NCBI RefSeq assembly: GCF_003967075.1
Contig: NZ_AP018664.1
Location: 2,232,001-2,296,000, forward strand
DNA: 64,000 nt
Direction of reading: 5' to 3'
Source: Sphingobium amiense
Lineage (GTDB): Bacteria > Pseudomonadota > Alphaproteobacteria > Sphingomonadales > Sphingomonadaceae
Shown: piece by piece, positions 26,216 through 35,105 of the stretch
Layout of the letters: every line of letters begins with the position of its first letter
Numbering within the stretch: the first letter of the stretch is position 1
Made by a program: the position numbers and the translations under genes
Notes under the pieces: model-generated
The model's input: the letters and a program-made list of their open reading frames with translations, nothing else
What the model was told of the DNA's origin: nothing
The model's database searches: none

Positions 26216-28585
26216 TCAGAATTTATACCCCGCCGAAATGCCGTACATCCTGGGCGGCGCATAGGAGAGGGGCGCAAGCACGCCGACGAAGTCGCTTGCC
26301 ACGCTGATATAATGCTTGTTGAGCAGGTTCGTCGCGTACAGCCCGACCCGGAAATGATCGTTGATCTCCAGGTCGATATTCGCGTTCACGATATGCTGCG
26401 GCTGGATGCGCGCGCGCGGCGCGTCGATGATGTTCGCGAGCAGCTTCTCGCTCTGATAATTATACTGCGCATGAAGCCGGCCGGTCATGTCGCCGATCGG
26501 GAATTCGTAGCTGGCATCGACAGACGACGACCATTTGGGCGCGTTCTGCAGCCGCTCGCCCTTCATGTCGATCGAACCGCCGGTGCCCAGCTGATACTGG
26601 AAATCGGCATATTTCGCGTCGAGATAGGCCAGTGCGGCGCTCAATGTCAGGCCGGTGACCGGCACCGCCGTCAACTCCGCCTCTATGCCCTTGATGTGCG
26701 AGCTGGCGGCGTTGATGATCGTGGACCCGACCGTGCTGCCCGTGACCGGATCGTTGATGAAGTAGATCTGCGACAGCTGCATGTCGCGATAGTCGGTGTA
26801 GAATCCGGTCAGGTTGGCCCGCAGCCGGCGATCGAACAGATCGGCCTTCACGCCCACTTCGAACGTATCGACATATTCCGGGTCATAGGGGCCAAGGTCG
26901 GACGCGAGCGACAGCCGTCCCACAAAGCCACCAGATTTGAAGCCGCGCGCCCAATAGCCGTAGAGCATCAGGTCGTCGGTGGGCTTGTAATCCAGGCCCA
27001 GCTTCCAGCCGACATTGTTCCAGCTCTTCTTGCCGCGCGGCGGCGCGACCGATCCGAAATCGATGCTGTTGGGCTGGCCGGTCGCCGGATCGATGCCGTC
27101 CTGCGTCGTGATGCCGCTGGCCGACAGCGTGGTGCGGGTGGAGGCCAGCATGCTCGTCTGTTCGTGCGTGTAGCGGATGCCCGCCTGCAGGCGAAGCTGG
27201 TCGGTCAGGTCGAAATAGGCCTGCGCGAAGCCCGAAATCGAATAATTGTCCTGATCCTGCGAACTGGACTGGTGCAGGCCGGGGAAGCTGTAGGTCACGG
27301 TATCGGTGGCGAAATCATAGGTGGTCGGCCCGGAGAAATTGAGCCGCAATATGCCCAGCTGCTTGTAATGGTCCCACATGGCGAAGCCGCCGACCTGCAG
27401 CTTGATCCGATCGGTCAGGTCGACCGCGGTGCGCAACTCCTGGCTCATCTGCCATGCCTTGGTGCGGCGACGCGTGTCCGCCTGCCAGACGGTCGATGCG
27501 CCCTCGTCCGTATAGTCCAGCAACGTGAAGGACCGATAGCCGGTGATCGCGGTAATGTCGCCGATCGCGGTATCGTAGACGTTCAGCGTCAGCGACGCGC
27601 GATAGCTGTCCAGATTGCTTTCGTCCTTGATCGGGTCGACGACATTGCCGTTGGCATCGAGCGGCCCGAACGTCTGCGCGCCCACATATTTGTCCGGCGC
27701 CTTGCACCGCTGGCCGACCGCCGAGCAGGGCGATGCATATTGGTTGCGGAAACCCGTCGGCACATAGGCCGCCTCGCCCGGCAGCGCCCCCTGGATCACG
27801 ACCGGCGCGCCGTTGCGGGCGCGCACATATTCGCCGGACAGGGTCAGGTCGAAACCGGCATTGGGGCTGTATTTCAGCGCGCCCCGAAACAGGGTGGAAT
27901 TGCGCCGGCCCAGGTCCCGCCCGTCGACCACGTTCCTGATATAGCCGTCCCGCTGGTCGTGCGAGATCACCACGCGCGCGGCAAGCTGCTCGTTGATCGG
28001 CACGTTGAGAGCGCCCGCCGCCCGGAACTGGTCGTAATTGCCGTAGGTGACGTCCAGCTTGCCGCCGAAATCCTTCTGCGGCTGGGTGTTGATGACATTG
28101 ACGACGCCGCCAGTGGTGTTGGCCCCGAACAGCGTCCCCTGCGGTCCGCGCAGCACCTCGACCCGTTCCACATCGTAAATGTCGGCGAGCGCGCCCATCG
28201 AGAAGAATTGCGGAATGCCGTCGATGACGATGCTCACCGTGTTGCCGGCATAGGGGTCCGGCTCGATGATGCCGATGCCGCGAATGGTATAGACGGAGCT
28301 TTGGGACTTGGTGCCGTTGGTGCCGACCTGCAGGTTGGGAACCGATCCCTGCAGCCCCTGCAGCGTCGTCGCGTTCAGATCGGTCAGCGCCTGCGCGGTA
28401 ACGGCCGCGACGGAAATCGGCACGTCCTGCATGTTTTGCGCCTGCTTCTGCGCGGTCACGACGATGTCCTGCAGGCCGACATTGTCCGTCGCCTGCGGTG
28501 CGTCCTGTGCCGACGCCGGCGCGGCGATGCCGCCCACGACAAGCATCGAAATGCCCGACAACAGGGCTGAAACAGCTTTCTTCAC
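26216..28585 (-). CDS. TonB-dependent outer-membrane receptor
   Basis: A 789-residue receptor with an export signal (KKAVSALLSGISMLVVGG...ASAQ), TonB-box-like DIVVTAQKQ, a plug with [20 protein letters not shown], and a barrel ending GISAGYKF. GTG 28585 is preferred over GTG 28591 because GGGAGG sits six bases before it but directly against the other. It heads the minus-strand train P450, PQQ dehydrogenase, LLM monooxygenase, SDR, so it likely imports the compound these enzymes attack. The ligand is unknown. Confidence 0.92.
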   Translation of the reverse strand: MKKAVSALLSGISMLVVGGIAAPASAQDAPQATDNVGLQDIVVTAQKQAQNMQDVPISVAAVTAQALTDLNATTLQGLQGSVPNLQVGTNGTKSQSSVYTIRGIGIIEPDPYAGNTVSIVIDGIPQFFSMGALADIYDVERVEVLRGPQGTLFGANTTGGVVNVINTQPQKDFGGKLDVTYGNYDQFRAAGALNVPINEQLAARVVISHDQRDGYIRNVVDGRDLGRRNSTLFRGALKYSPNAGFDLTLSGEYVRARNGAPVVIQGALPGEAAYVPTGFRNQYASPCSAVGQRCKAPDKYVGAQTFGPLDANGNVVDPIKDESNLDSYRASLTLNVYDTAIGDITAITGYRSFTLLDYTDEGASTVWQADTRRRTKAWQMSQELRTAVDLTDRIKLQVGGFAMWDHYKQLGILRLNFSGPTTYDFATDTVTYSFPGLHQSSSQDQDNYSISGFAQAYFDLTDQLRLQAGIRYTHEQTSMLASTRTTLSASGITTQDGIDPATGQPNSIDFGSVAPPRGKKSWNNVGWKLGLDYKPTDDLMLYGYWARGFKSGGFVGRLSLASDLGPYDPEYVDTFEVGVKADLFDRRLRANLTGFYTDYRDMQLSQIYFINDPVTGSTVGSTIINAASSHIKGIEAELTAVPVTGLTLSAALAYLDAKYADFQYQLGTGGSIDMKGERLQNAPKWSSSVDASYEFPIGDMTGRLHAQYNYQSEKLLANIIDAPRARIQPQHIVNANIDLEINDHFRVGLYATNLLNKHYISVASDFVGVLAPLSYAPPRMYGISAGYKF

Positions 28586-29237
28586 GGTCACCCTCCCATA
28601 TTATTTTTCAGTTTTTGGTCGTCATTTCCGTGCGACCTGCCTTTGATGCCGCCGCGGGGGCGACACGCCTGGCCTTCTCCAACGGCGCCGGGAAGATCGA
28701 AGCATTGCCCGACTGCCCCTGCCCCTGATCGAATTGAATCGACGGATTTGGCGAATAAGCCGTCCATGACCCTATCGATTTAATCGAGTATTTCAGTATA
28801 TTTCAATAATATCCATTTAGTGCATCAAATATTTCACCGCATCTATTTCGTGATTTTACCATTTTACTTGAACGATAGAGACGTCTGATAATCCTATCTG
28901 CACCTTCACTCGATTAAGGCTGTGTCACTTTAGCGCAAAATGAAAATATAAACGGGGGATATGAGAAATGCCTTTTGCTTATAGCACCGCCAGAGGACGT
29001 TCGGGCATCCGCAAAAGCTAGAGGCAGGTTTCCGATTTACGGGATTGTGAGGATCTCGGCCGCCATCCTAGACTGGCGCGACAGGTCGAGGTCGAGCAGA
29101 GCGCCGCCCGCCGCGTGAGGAGAGAATGCGGCCGTGATCGCGCTTGCCGTTCCTGTACACCGTCCGTCGGCGCCGGCCGTTCGACCCGCCCCACTGCCGG
29201 CTTCCATGCCTCGCACCGACACCATAAGGGCCTCATC
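28586..29237. promoter_or_regulatory. Divergent regulatory region between TonB receptor and IorB-like gene
   Basis: About 650 bases without a credible gene. The segment 28730-28990 is far more AT-rich than its surroundings. It holds a perfect 13-base palindrome TCGATTTAATCGA (28775-28787), a related TCGAATTGAATCGA (28729-28742), a half copy TCGATTAA near 28912, and the second copy of the 26-bp dyad (28960-28985). From 29040 to 29237 the sequence returns to high GC and I see no gene or clear signal in it. Presumably it carries the promoters for both flanking genes. Confidence 0.55.
28960..28985. promoter_or_regulatory. Operator-like 26-bp dyad, copy 2 of 2
   Basis: The core ATGAGAAATGCCTTTTG followed by CTTAT matches copy 1 (1928-1953) at 24 of 26 positions. 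It lies 253 bases upstream of the IorB-like start and 375 bases upstream of the TonB receptor start. In this copy the arms are more symmetrical than in copy 1 (ATGAGAAA against ATAAGCAAAA on the other strand). Confidence 0.6.
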
Positions 29238-31457
29238 ATGAACACTTGCGGCACGATGACCCGGCGCCAGTTCGTCCTTCAATCCGTCGTCCTCGGCGGC
29301 GGACTGGCGATCGGCATGCGCGTGCTGCCCGAAAGCGCCGCCGCCAATGTCGGCGATCCCGCCGCCGGCGATATCGAGATGAGCGCCTGGCTTGCGATCG
29401 CGCCGACCGGGACGGTGATCCTTCAGACGCCGAAGGGCGAGGCGGGCAACGGCACCAACAGCTCCATGGTGCTGTATCTCAGCGAAGAACTGGGGTGCGA
29501 TCCGACCAAGGTGAAACTGGAACCGGCGCAGGTCCGCCGGGACTTCCGGGAAAACAAGGTCTACTCACGGCCTGGCGGCCATGAAACATGGTTTGCCGGC
29601 CGATCGAACGAATTGCGCGAAGTGGTCCAGCAGGTCGGCGCCAGCGCCCGCGAGCGGCTGAAGGCCGCCGCCGCCGCGCAATGGAATGTCCCGGCCGCCG
29701 ATCTCGTCTCGAAGGACAATGCGATCCTCGACCCCGCGTCGGGACGCCGGCTTGGCTATGGCGAACTGGCTGCCGCGGCCGCAGCGATCACGCTGTCGAA
29801 GGAGCCGGCGATCAAACCCCCGAGCGCATGGACCCTGATGGGCAAGCGGTCGGTCAAGCAACTCAATGCCGCATCGAAGGTCGATGGATCGGGCATCTAT
29901 GGCATAGATTTCCACATGCCGGGCATGCTCTACGCGGCGGTCCGCCATGCGCCCGTACAAGGCGCAAGATTACGGTCGTTCGACGCGGCGGCGGTGAACT
30001 CCATGCCGGGCGTCGTAACCGTGATCGCGCTCGGGCCGGAGCACGACACGTCGACGCCCGTTACGTTCCAAAGCCGGTTGCGGGCTGCCGTCGTCGTGGT
30101 CGCCGACCATTATTGGAACGCCCGCAAGGCGCTCGACGCCCTGCCGGTGGAATGGGACGAGGGCGATCTCGCCACCGCCAGCAGCACCGGCTATCGCGAT
30201 CAATATCTGGCGAGGCTCGATACGCCGGGCAAGGTCGCGAAATCGGTCGGCGATGTGCCGGCTGCCATGAAAACCGCGCGGACCGTGGTGGAGGCGACCT
30301 ATGAATCGCCCTATCTGGAACATGCGCCCATGGAGCCGCTCAACGCGACGGCCCACGTCACCGCAGATCGCGTCGATCTATGGCTCTCCACCCAACAGCA
30401 GGAGAATGCCCGGATGGTCGCGGCGGAAGAATCCGGCCTCAGCGAAGACAGGATTTTCGTCCACCCGATGATGGTCGGCGGGCAGTTCGGACGGCGCAAC
30501 CATAATGACGAAGTCCGGCAGGCGGTGGCGGTCGCCAAGGCCGTCGGCAGGCCGGTTAAACTCATCTGGGCGCGGGAGGAAATGATGCGGCAGGGCCGCT
30601 ATCGCCCGAACGCGATCACGAAATTCCAGGCCGGGCTCGGTCCCGACGGACTGCCAACCGCCTGGTTCGTCCGACAGGCCGGCCACAGCTTCCAGTTGCA
30701 GCAGGACCCGAATTTCACCGGCTTCGACGTCATCGCCATGCGCCCGCTCTCGACCGAGAATGAATATAGCATCGACAATATACTGGTCGAATTTCACCCG
30801 ATGGTGACGAATGTCATGGCCCACAGCTTCCGTGGGTCGGGGGCGGGTTTCCAGCTCGAATCCTTCGTCGATGAGGTCGCCCATGCCGGCGGCACGGACC
30901 CTGTGGAACTGCGGCGCTGGCTGCTGCGCAACGCCAAGGACCCGGGCTGGCTCAAGGTGCTGAACGAAGTCGCGGAAAAGGCCGACTGGGGCAAGCCGTT
31001 GCCCAAGGGGCGTGCGCAGGGCATCGCCATTATCCTCGACCATGGCAACATCAATGCCCAGATCGCCGAAGTCTCGGTCACGCCACAGGGCGACCTTACG
31101 GTCCACAGCATCGACGTCGCCTTCGACTGCGGCCATGTCATCAACCCGGACGGCGTCCGCGCGCAGATGGAAGGCGGCATCCTCTTCGGCCTCAGCAATG
31201 CCCTGCATGAGGAAATCACGATCGAAAAGGGCCGCGTGGTCCAGGGCAATTTCGACGATTATCCTTTGCTGCGGATCAACGAGGCCTGCGAGGTCCGCGT
31301 GCATTTCGGCGGCAACAGCGGCGGTGACAAATGCGCGCCCTGCGGCGAAGCGCCGGTGCCGCCGGTGACGCCGGCGGTCTGCAATGCCATATTCCGAGCC
31401 ACGGGGAAGCGCGTGCGCTCCTTCCCGCTCAGCAGGCACGACCTGCGTTGGTCCTGA
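29238..31457 (+). CDS. Molybdopterin-binding large subunit of a xanthine dehydrogenase-family oxidoreductase (IorB-like)
   Basis: A 739-residue protein. It has a twin-arginine export signal (MTRRQFVLQSVVLGGGLAIG) and the IorB-type layout with molybdopterin-binding segments such as GGQFGRRNHNDE and AHSFRGSGAGFQLESFVDEVA, and a C-terminal GGNSGGDKCAPCGEAPVPPVTPAVCNAI region. Known: it pairs with a 2Fe-2S subunit and a cytochrome to hydroxylate N-heterocycles or oxidise aldehydes at the outer face of the inner membrane. Those partners are not next to it here; the only candidates are at 7753-8831, about 20 kb away. ATG 29238 gives the full signal, with AAGGG upstream; ATG 29256 is also possible. 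Confidence 0.87.
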   Translation: MNTCGTMTRRQFVLQSVVLGGGLAIGMRVLPESAAANVGDPAAGDIEMSAWLAIAPTGTVILQTPKGEAGNGTNSSMVLYLSEELGCDPTKVKLEPAQVRRDFRENKVYSRPGGHETWFAGRSNELREVVQQVGASARERLKAAAAAQWNVPAADLVSKDNAILDPASGRRLGYGELAAAAAAITLSKEPAIKPPSAWTLMGKRSVKQLNAASKVDGSGIYGIDFHMPGMLYAAVRHAPVQGARLRSFDAAAVNSMPGVVTVIALGPEHDTSTPVTFQSRLRAAVVVVADHYWNARKALDALPVEWDEGDLATASSTGYRDQYLARLDTPGKVAKSVGDVPAAMKTARTVVEATYESPYLEHAPMEPLNATAHVTADRVDLWLSTQQQENARMVAAEESGLSEDRIFVHPMMVGGQFGRRNHNDEVRQAVAVAKAVGRPVKLIWAREEMMRQGRYRPNAITKFQAGLGPDGLPTAWFVRQAGHSFQLQQDPNFTGFDVIAMRPLSTENEYSIDNILVEFHPMVTNVMAHSFRGSGAGFQLESFVDEVAHAGGTDPVELRRWLLRNAKDPGWLKVLNEVAEKADWGKPLPKGRAQGIAIILDHGNINAQIAEVSVTPQGDLTVHSIDVAFDCGHVINPDGVRAQMEGGILFGLSNALHEEITIEKGRVVQGNFDDYPLLRINEACEVRVHFGGNSGGDKCAPCGEAPVPPVTPAVCNAIFRATGKRVRSFPLSRHDLRWS

Positions 31458-31483
31458 AGAATCGGGAAAGAAGGAAGGTCGAA

Positions 31484-32416
31484 TTGAAACCCATCTCATT
31501 CAAGAATCGCGCGATCGACATGGCCGGAAATCTCTACGTTCCGGACGGTTTCGACGCGGGCAAGACCTATGCAGCCCTCGTCCTCGCTACGCCTGGCAGC
31601 AGCGTAAAGGAGCAGATCGGCGCGATCTACGCGGAGAAAATGGCGGCGCAGGGCTTTGTCGCGCTCACCTTCGACCCGTCCTACCAGGGCGAAAGCGGCG
31701 GCGAACCGCGCGACCTTGAAGACCCGGCGGCGCGTGTCGAAGATATACGGTGTGCAGTCGACTATCTCGTGACCCAGCCCTTCGTTGACGAAGAGCGCCT
31801 GGGCGTGCTCGGCATTTGTGCAGGTGGCGGCTACGCGGTTAATGCGGCGCTCACCGAACACCGTTTCAAGGCGGTGGGAACGGTCGTGGGCGGCAATATA
31901 GGGCGCGCCTTCCGCCAGATGTCGCCCAGGGAAGAGATGCTAAAGACGCTGGAGGCGGTCGGCAAGCAAAGGACGGCAGAGGCCCGCGGCGGCCCGCCCA
32001 GGCGCGATCCGTGGATTCCCGATAGTCTTGATGAAGCGCACGCCGCGGGCATTACCGACCCGGACCTGCTCAAGGCGATCGCATTCTACCGGGAATCCCG
32101 CTACACCCATCCCAACTCGACCAATCGGATCCTGTTCAGAAGCTTTGGCTATCTGCTGGGTTTCGATGCCTTCAACCTTGTGCCCGAACTGCTGACGCAG
32201 CCCCTTCAGGTCGTCGTCGGCGGCGTTCGTGGCAATACCGGCCAATATGAGCACGGGCAAAGTCTGTTCGATCTCGCGCCGACCGCAGACAAGGATTTCT
32301 TTGTCGTCGAAGGCGCGGGTCATTATGACATGTACCATATCCCCGACTATGTGAACCAGGCCGTCGGCCGGCTGGCACCCTTTTACGGCAGGCATCTTGG
32401 CGTAAAGCTGCGGTAG
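31484..32416 (+). CDS. Alpha/beta hydrolase, dienelactone hydrolase-like
   Basis: About 310 residues. The nucleophile elbow is LGICAGGGY, with a cysteine as in dienelactone hydrolase rather than serine. An oxyanion or substrate segment is FDPSYQGESGGEPR, and a C-terminal histidine lies in EGAGHYDMYH. The best start is TTG at 31484, spaced six bases from AGGAAGG. The longer open frame to 31331 overlaps the IorB-like gene and has no family sequence. It follows that gene by 26 bases on the same strand, so the two are probably co-transcribed. Substrate unknown; an ester or lactone is likely. Confidence 0.8.
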   Translation: MKPISFKNRAIDMAGNLYVPDGFDAGKTYAALVLATPGSSVKEQIGAIYAEKMAAQGFVALTFDPSYQGESGGEPRDLEDPAARVEDIRCAVDYLVTQPFVDEERLGVLGICAGGGYAVNAALTEHRFKAVGTVVGGNIGRAFRQMSPREEMLKTLEAVGKQRTAEARGGPPRRDPWIPDSLDEAHAAGITDPDLLKAIAFYRESRYTHPNSTNRILFRSFGYLLGFDAFNLVPELLTQPLQVVVGGVRGNTGQYEHGQSLFDLAPTADKDFFVVEGAGHYDMYHIPDYVNQAVGRLAPFYGRHLGVKLR

Positions 32417-32482
32417 ACGCACGCGTCTCCGACTGGCCGCACCTCCACCCTTGCGATGGATCGTAGCTGACGCCGGACCGGA

Positions 32483-33107
32483 TCACGGGTGCCGGATTGG
32501 GTCGCGTCTGGGAATCAGCACGGCCTTGATGCAGTCGCCCCTGTGCTGGGCTGCCACTGCGGCATTGATCTCGCTCAGCCGATAGGTTCGCAAGAGCTTG
32601 TCGAACGGAAACCGCCCTGCGCGGTGGAGGGCGACCAGTTCGGGAATGGAGCCGTCCAGGTCGCTGTCGCCTCAATGATGCCGATGATCCGGTGACCATA
32701 GGTGATCAGCGCGGCGAGGTTGATCTTGATACTGTTGTCCGGCTTTGGCGGCACGCCGACAAAGCCCAGCATGCCATGGCTGCCGAGCGACGCCAGCGCG
32801 GCGTCCACCAGCGCCTCCCGCCCGCTGGTTTCCAGCGCGAATTCCACGCCGTCCGGCACGAGCGCGCAGATCGCGGCCGTCACGTCGCCCTCCGCAGCAT
32901 CGATCGCATGGGTCGCGCCCAGATCGCACGCCATCGCCCGGCGCGAAGCCAGCGGCTCGACCAGGATGATCTTGACGCAGTCCCGGATCGACCGCAGCCA
33001 TCACCGCCGCCTGGCCCACCGGGCCGCCGCCGAAGATCGCCACGGTCGATCCCGGCCCGCAATCCAGCGATCGCATGATCGCGCCCGCACCGGTTGATCT
33101 GCCCCCC
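32483..33107 (-). pseudogene. Zinc-type alcohol dehydrogenase remnant (aryl-alcohol dehydrogenase-like), frameshifted and 5'-truncated
   Basis: The segments of an MDR alcohol dehydrogenase are all recognisable but in different frames. GSTVAIFGGGPVGQAAVMAA (NAD-binding loop) is in one frame. IRDCVKIILVEPLASRRAMACDLGATHAIDA through HRIIGIIE is in the next, and DGSIPELVALHRAGRFPFDK to the TGA at 32485 is in a third. An extra base near 32974 and a missing base near 32671 explain the shifts. The catalytic N-terminal domain is absent because the reading stops at the IS3 remnant beginning at about 33108. The gene therefore cannot make an enzyme; it marks the border of the decayed mobile region. Confidence 0.82.
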
Positions 33108-33256
33108 GGTTAGTGGCCCAGAGACTATGATAGTCTGGACCACGAAAGGGTCGATGAATGCCGAACAAGAAGCACAAGCCGGAAGAGATTATCGGAAAGC
33201 TGCGTGAAGTTGAGATTGCGCTGGCGCAGGGAGCGAGCACGGCTGAAGCCTGCCGC
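33108..33256 (+). mobile_element. IS3-family insertion sequence remnant (left end and start of orfA)
   Basis: An open frame from ATG 33158 begins MPNKKHKPEEIIGKLREVE and continues QGASTAEACR, the N-terminus of IS3-family OrfA proteins. After about 33 residues the similarity ends abruptly and neither the rest of orfA nor orfB is present. Just upstream, 33113-33143 is an imperfect palindrome (GTGG..CAGAGACTAT with its mirror), probably the IS end. The element interrupts the alcohol dehydrogenase remnant. Confidence 0.75.
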
Positions 33257-33487
33257 CTATATGGCGAATCTACCCGCTCGCAGGTCGCGGTGTGCGAACG
33301 GCGGCTGTTGTCAGAGACCGTCGTTCAGCGCGCCGGCTCGGTATGACCGCTTCGTCCCAGCCCAAGTCTTTCCTACTCCGCCTTCCCGATGAATGCATCA
33401 CGGGTTTCGAACGTCTTGATCTTTAGGCCGTAGCCTCGGTGCGATTGCGCTTGCCAAACAACGGCGAATCCCGAAAGAATCTTGGCA

Positions 33488-34408
33488 ATGCGCACCGATA
33501 CCGATCACCTTCCTGCGGCAAAGCAGCGCGAGCTTGAGCGCATCGTCGAGGTCATTTTCGAGGAGTTTCGCGACGCAATCGAGAATGCCACCGGCCCCCG
33601 GAAGGGCGCGCGCATCCTGAAGGTCGTCCTCTTTGGCAGCCATGCGCGGGGTGACTGGGTGGATGCGCCGCTGTCGGCAAACCAGTACAAGTCCGACTAC
33701 GATATCCTCATCATTGTCAGCCAGAAGGAACTGACCGACCGGGCTGCTTACTGGGCCAAGGCGGAGGAGCGGCTGATCCGCGCCTACACAATCGAGAAGA
33801 CGCTGCGCACGCCGGTCAATTTCATTGTCCATTCGCTGCACGAGGTGAATGACGGCCTCGCCCACGGCCGCGTCTTCTTCATGGAAGTCGCCAACGACGG
33901 GATCGCGCTTTACGAGACGGACGGCAGCGAACTGGCGACGCCCAAGCCGAAGACACCCCAGCAGGCGCTCGACACTGCAAGAGAGTATTTTGAAGAGAAC
34001 TGCTCGGGTGCAGCTAGCTTCTTTCGTGGCTACGCCGACGCTCGTAGACATGGCGATTGGAAAAAGGCCGCCTTCGACCTTCATCAGGCGGCTGAACGTC
34101 TCTATCAGGGCCTATTGCTCACCCTGACTTTCTACACGCCATATAATCATAATATCGCCTTCCTGCGATCGCTGGCCGAAGGGCTAGACCGCCGCCTCTA
34201 TGGCATCTGGCCTGGAGCCACGCACGGCGAACGCGCCATGTTCCAAAAGCTCAAGGAAGCCTACACCAAGGCCCGCTATTCCAAGCACTATCGGATCAGC
34301 GAAGAAGAATTGGCATGGCTTGGCGAACGCGTCGAGGAACTTGGCCGCGTCGTCCATCAGGTCTGCTCGGAACGGATCGCCGAACTGGAAGCCGCCGCCG
34401 GGAAATAG
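33488..34408 (+). CDS. MNT-type nucleotidyltransferase fused to a HEPN domain
   Basis: A 306-residue two-domain protein. Residues 1-140 are a minimal nucleotidyltransferase with GSHARGDW at 50-57 and the metal pair DYD at 70-72, so it looks catalytically intact. Residues 160-306 form a HEPN-like helical bundle containing FDLHQAAERLYQGLLL. Known: in MNT/HEPN toxin-antitoxin pairs the HEPN is an RNase toxin and the MNT an antitoxin that AMPylates it, usually as two genes. Here both are on one chain. The canonical RX4-6H RNase motif is not obvious to me. ATG 33488 is used; TTG 33482 is also open. No strong ribosome site. The region between 33257 and 33487 shows no gene. Confidence 0.82.
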   Translation: MRTDTDHLPAAKQRELERIVEVIFEEFRDAIENATGPRKGARILKVVLFGSHARGDWVDAPLSANQYKSDYDILIIVSQKELTDRAAYWAKAEERLIRAYTIEKTLRTPVNFIVHSLHEVNDGLAHGRVFFMEVANDGIALYETDGSELATPKPKTPQQALDTAREYFEENCSGAASFFRGYADARRHGDWKKAAFDLHQAAERLYQGLLLTLTFYTPYNHNIAFLRSLAEGLDRRLYGIWPGATHGERAMFQKLKEAYTKARYSKHYRISEEELAWLGERVEELGRVVHQVCSERIAELEAAAGK

Positions 34409-34628
34409 CGGTCCCGCCAGACAGCTTGCCCGGATTCCTCCAGTCTGGCATATTCGGCGGCACGGGATGGAAGGACTGGCGGCCATCCCGGGGATAACCC
34501 TGCTAGGCATTATGTAGGTCCGGCCGTTAAGGTCGGGCAGTTGCTGCAAGCCGCGATGGCGGCGCACAGCGGACACCGCTTGCACCATCCGCGCCCAGAC
34601 GCGCGGACCGCTGGTGTGCGAGCTGCAA

Positions 34629-35105
34629 ATGACACCCTCTATCGACGTTTACGCTCGCGAAGTGGTGATGGCGCGCGTCAATCATCTGGTCCGGCGCAAA
34701 CAGAATGAGATCGAACGCATCGCGCGTATCATTCGCGCCTGCTTCGAGCCCGAAAAGGTCCAGGCGCCCCAGCCAGGGCAGATCAAACGGATCATCCTTA
34801 TCGGCCCCTATGCGCGCCGGTCCTGGTATGAGGACCGGCAAACAATCCAGTTCTCGGATTATGAATTCTGGATCGTCGTCAACCATCCTGCCTTCCAGGA
34901 TGAGCGTTGCTGGCAGCGGGTGCGCGCTGTCATCGACAGCGAATTGGGCAATCGATGCGCGGTCGATATCGATATACTTGCCAAGGCCGACATCCGCATC
35001 GCCAGGATCGAGCGCGACACCTTCATCCTTGATCGCATCGAAGCCGGCATCACGCTCTACCGCGCCTCGCGCGACGCCCCGCTGAACGATCGCGAATGTC
35101 GGTAG
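34629..35105 (+). CDS. Degenerate stand-alone nucleotidyltransferase-fold protein
   Basis: A 158-residue protein related to the MNT domain of the upstream gene, but with the active site altered. The GSHARG loop is GPYARR (59-64) and the metal motif DYD is DYE (77-79). There is no HEPN domain. Inferred: a non-catalytic or weak nucleotidyltransferase, perhaps a regulator or partner of the MNT-HEPN protein 220 bases upstream. ATG 34629 is chosen; GTG 34614 and ATG 34668 are alternatives. The 3' end overlaps the ECF sigma gene by 10 bases. Confidence 0.7.
   Translation: MTPSIDVYAREVVMARVNHLVRRKQNEIERIARIIRACFEPEKVQAPQPGQIKRIILIGPYARRSWYEDRQTIQFSDYEFWIVVNHPAFQDERCWQRVRAVIDSELGNRCAVDIDILAKADIRIARIERDTFILDRIEAGITLYRASRDAPLNDRECR

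Noticed and set aside
26071..26277. N-terminal extension of the cytochrome P450
   Set aside because: It would overlap the TonB receptor gene and contains no P450 sequence; ATG 26070 with an upstream GGAG is a better start.
33257..33487. Continuation of the IS3 orfA frame to 33346 and a 28-codon ATG frame at 33343
   Set aside because: Neither resembles IS3 proteins or any family after residue 33; probably rearranged filler DNA.
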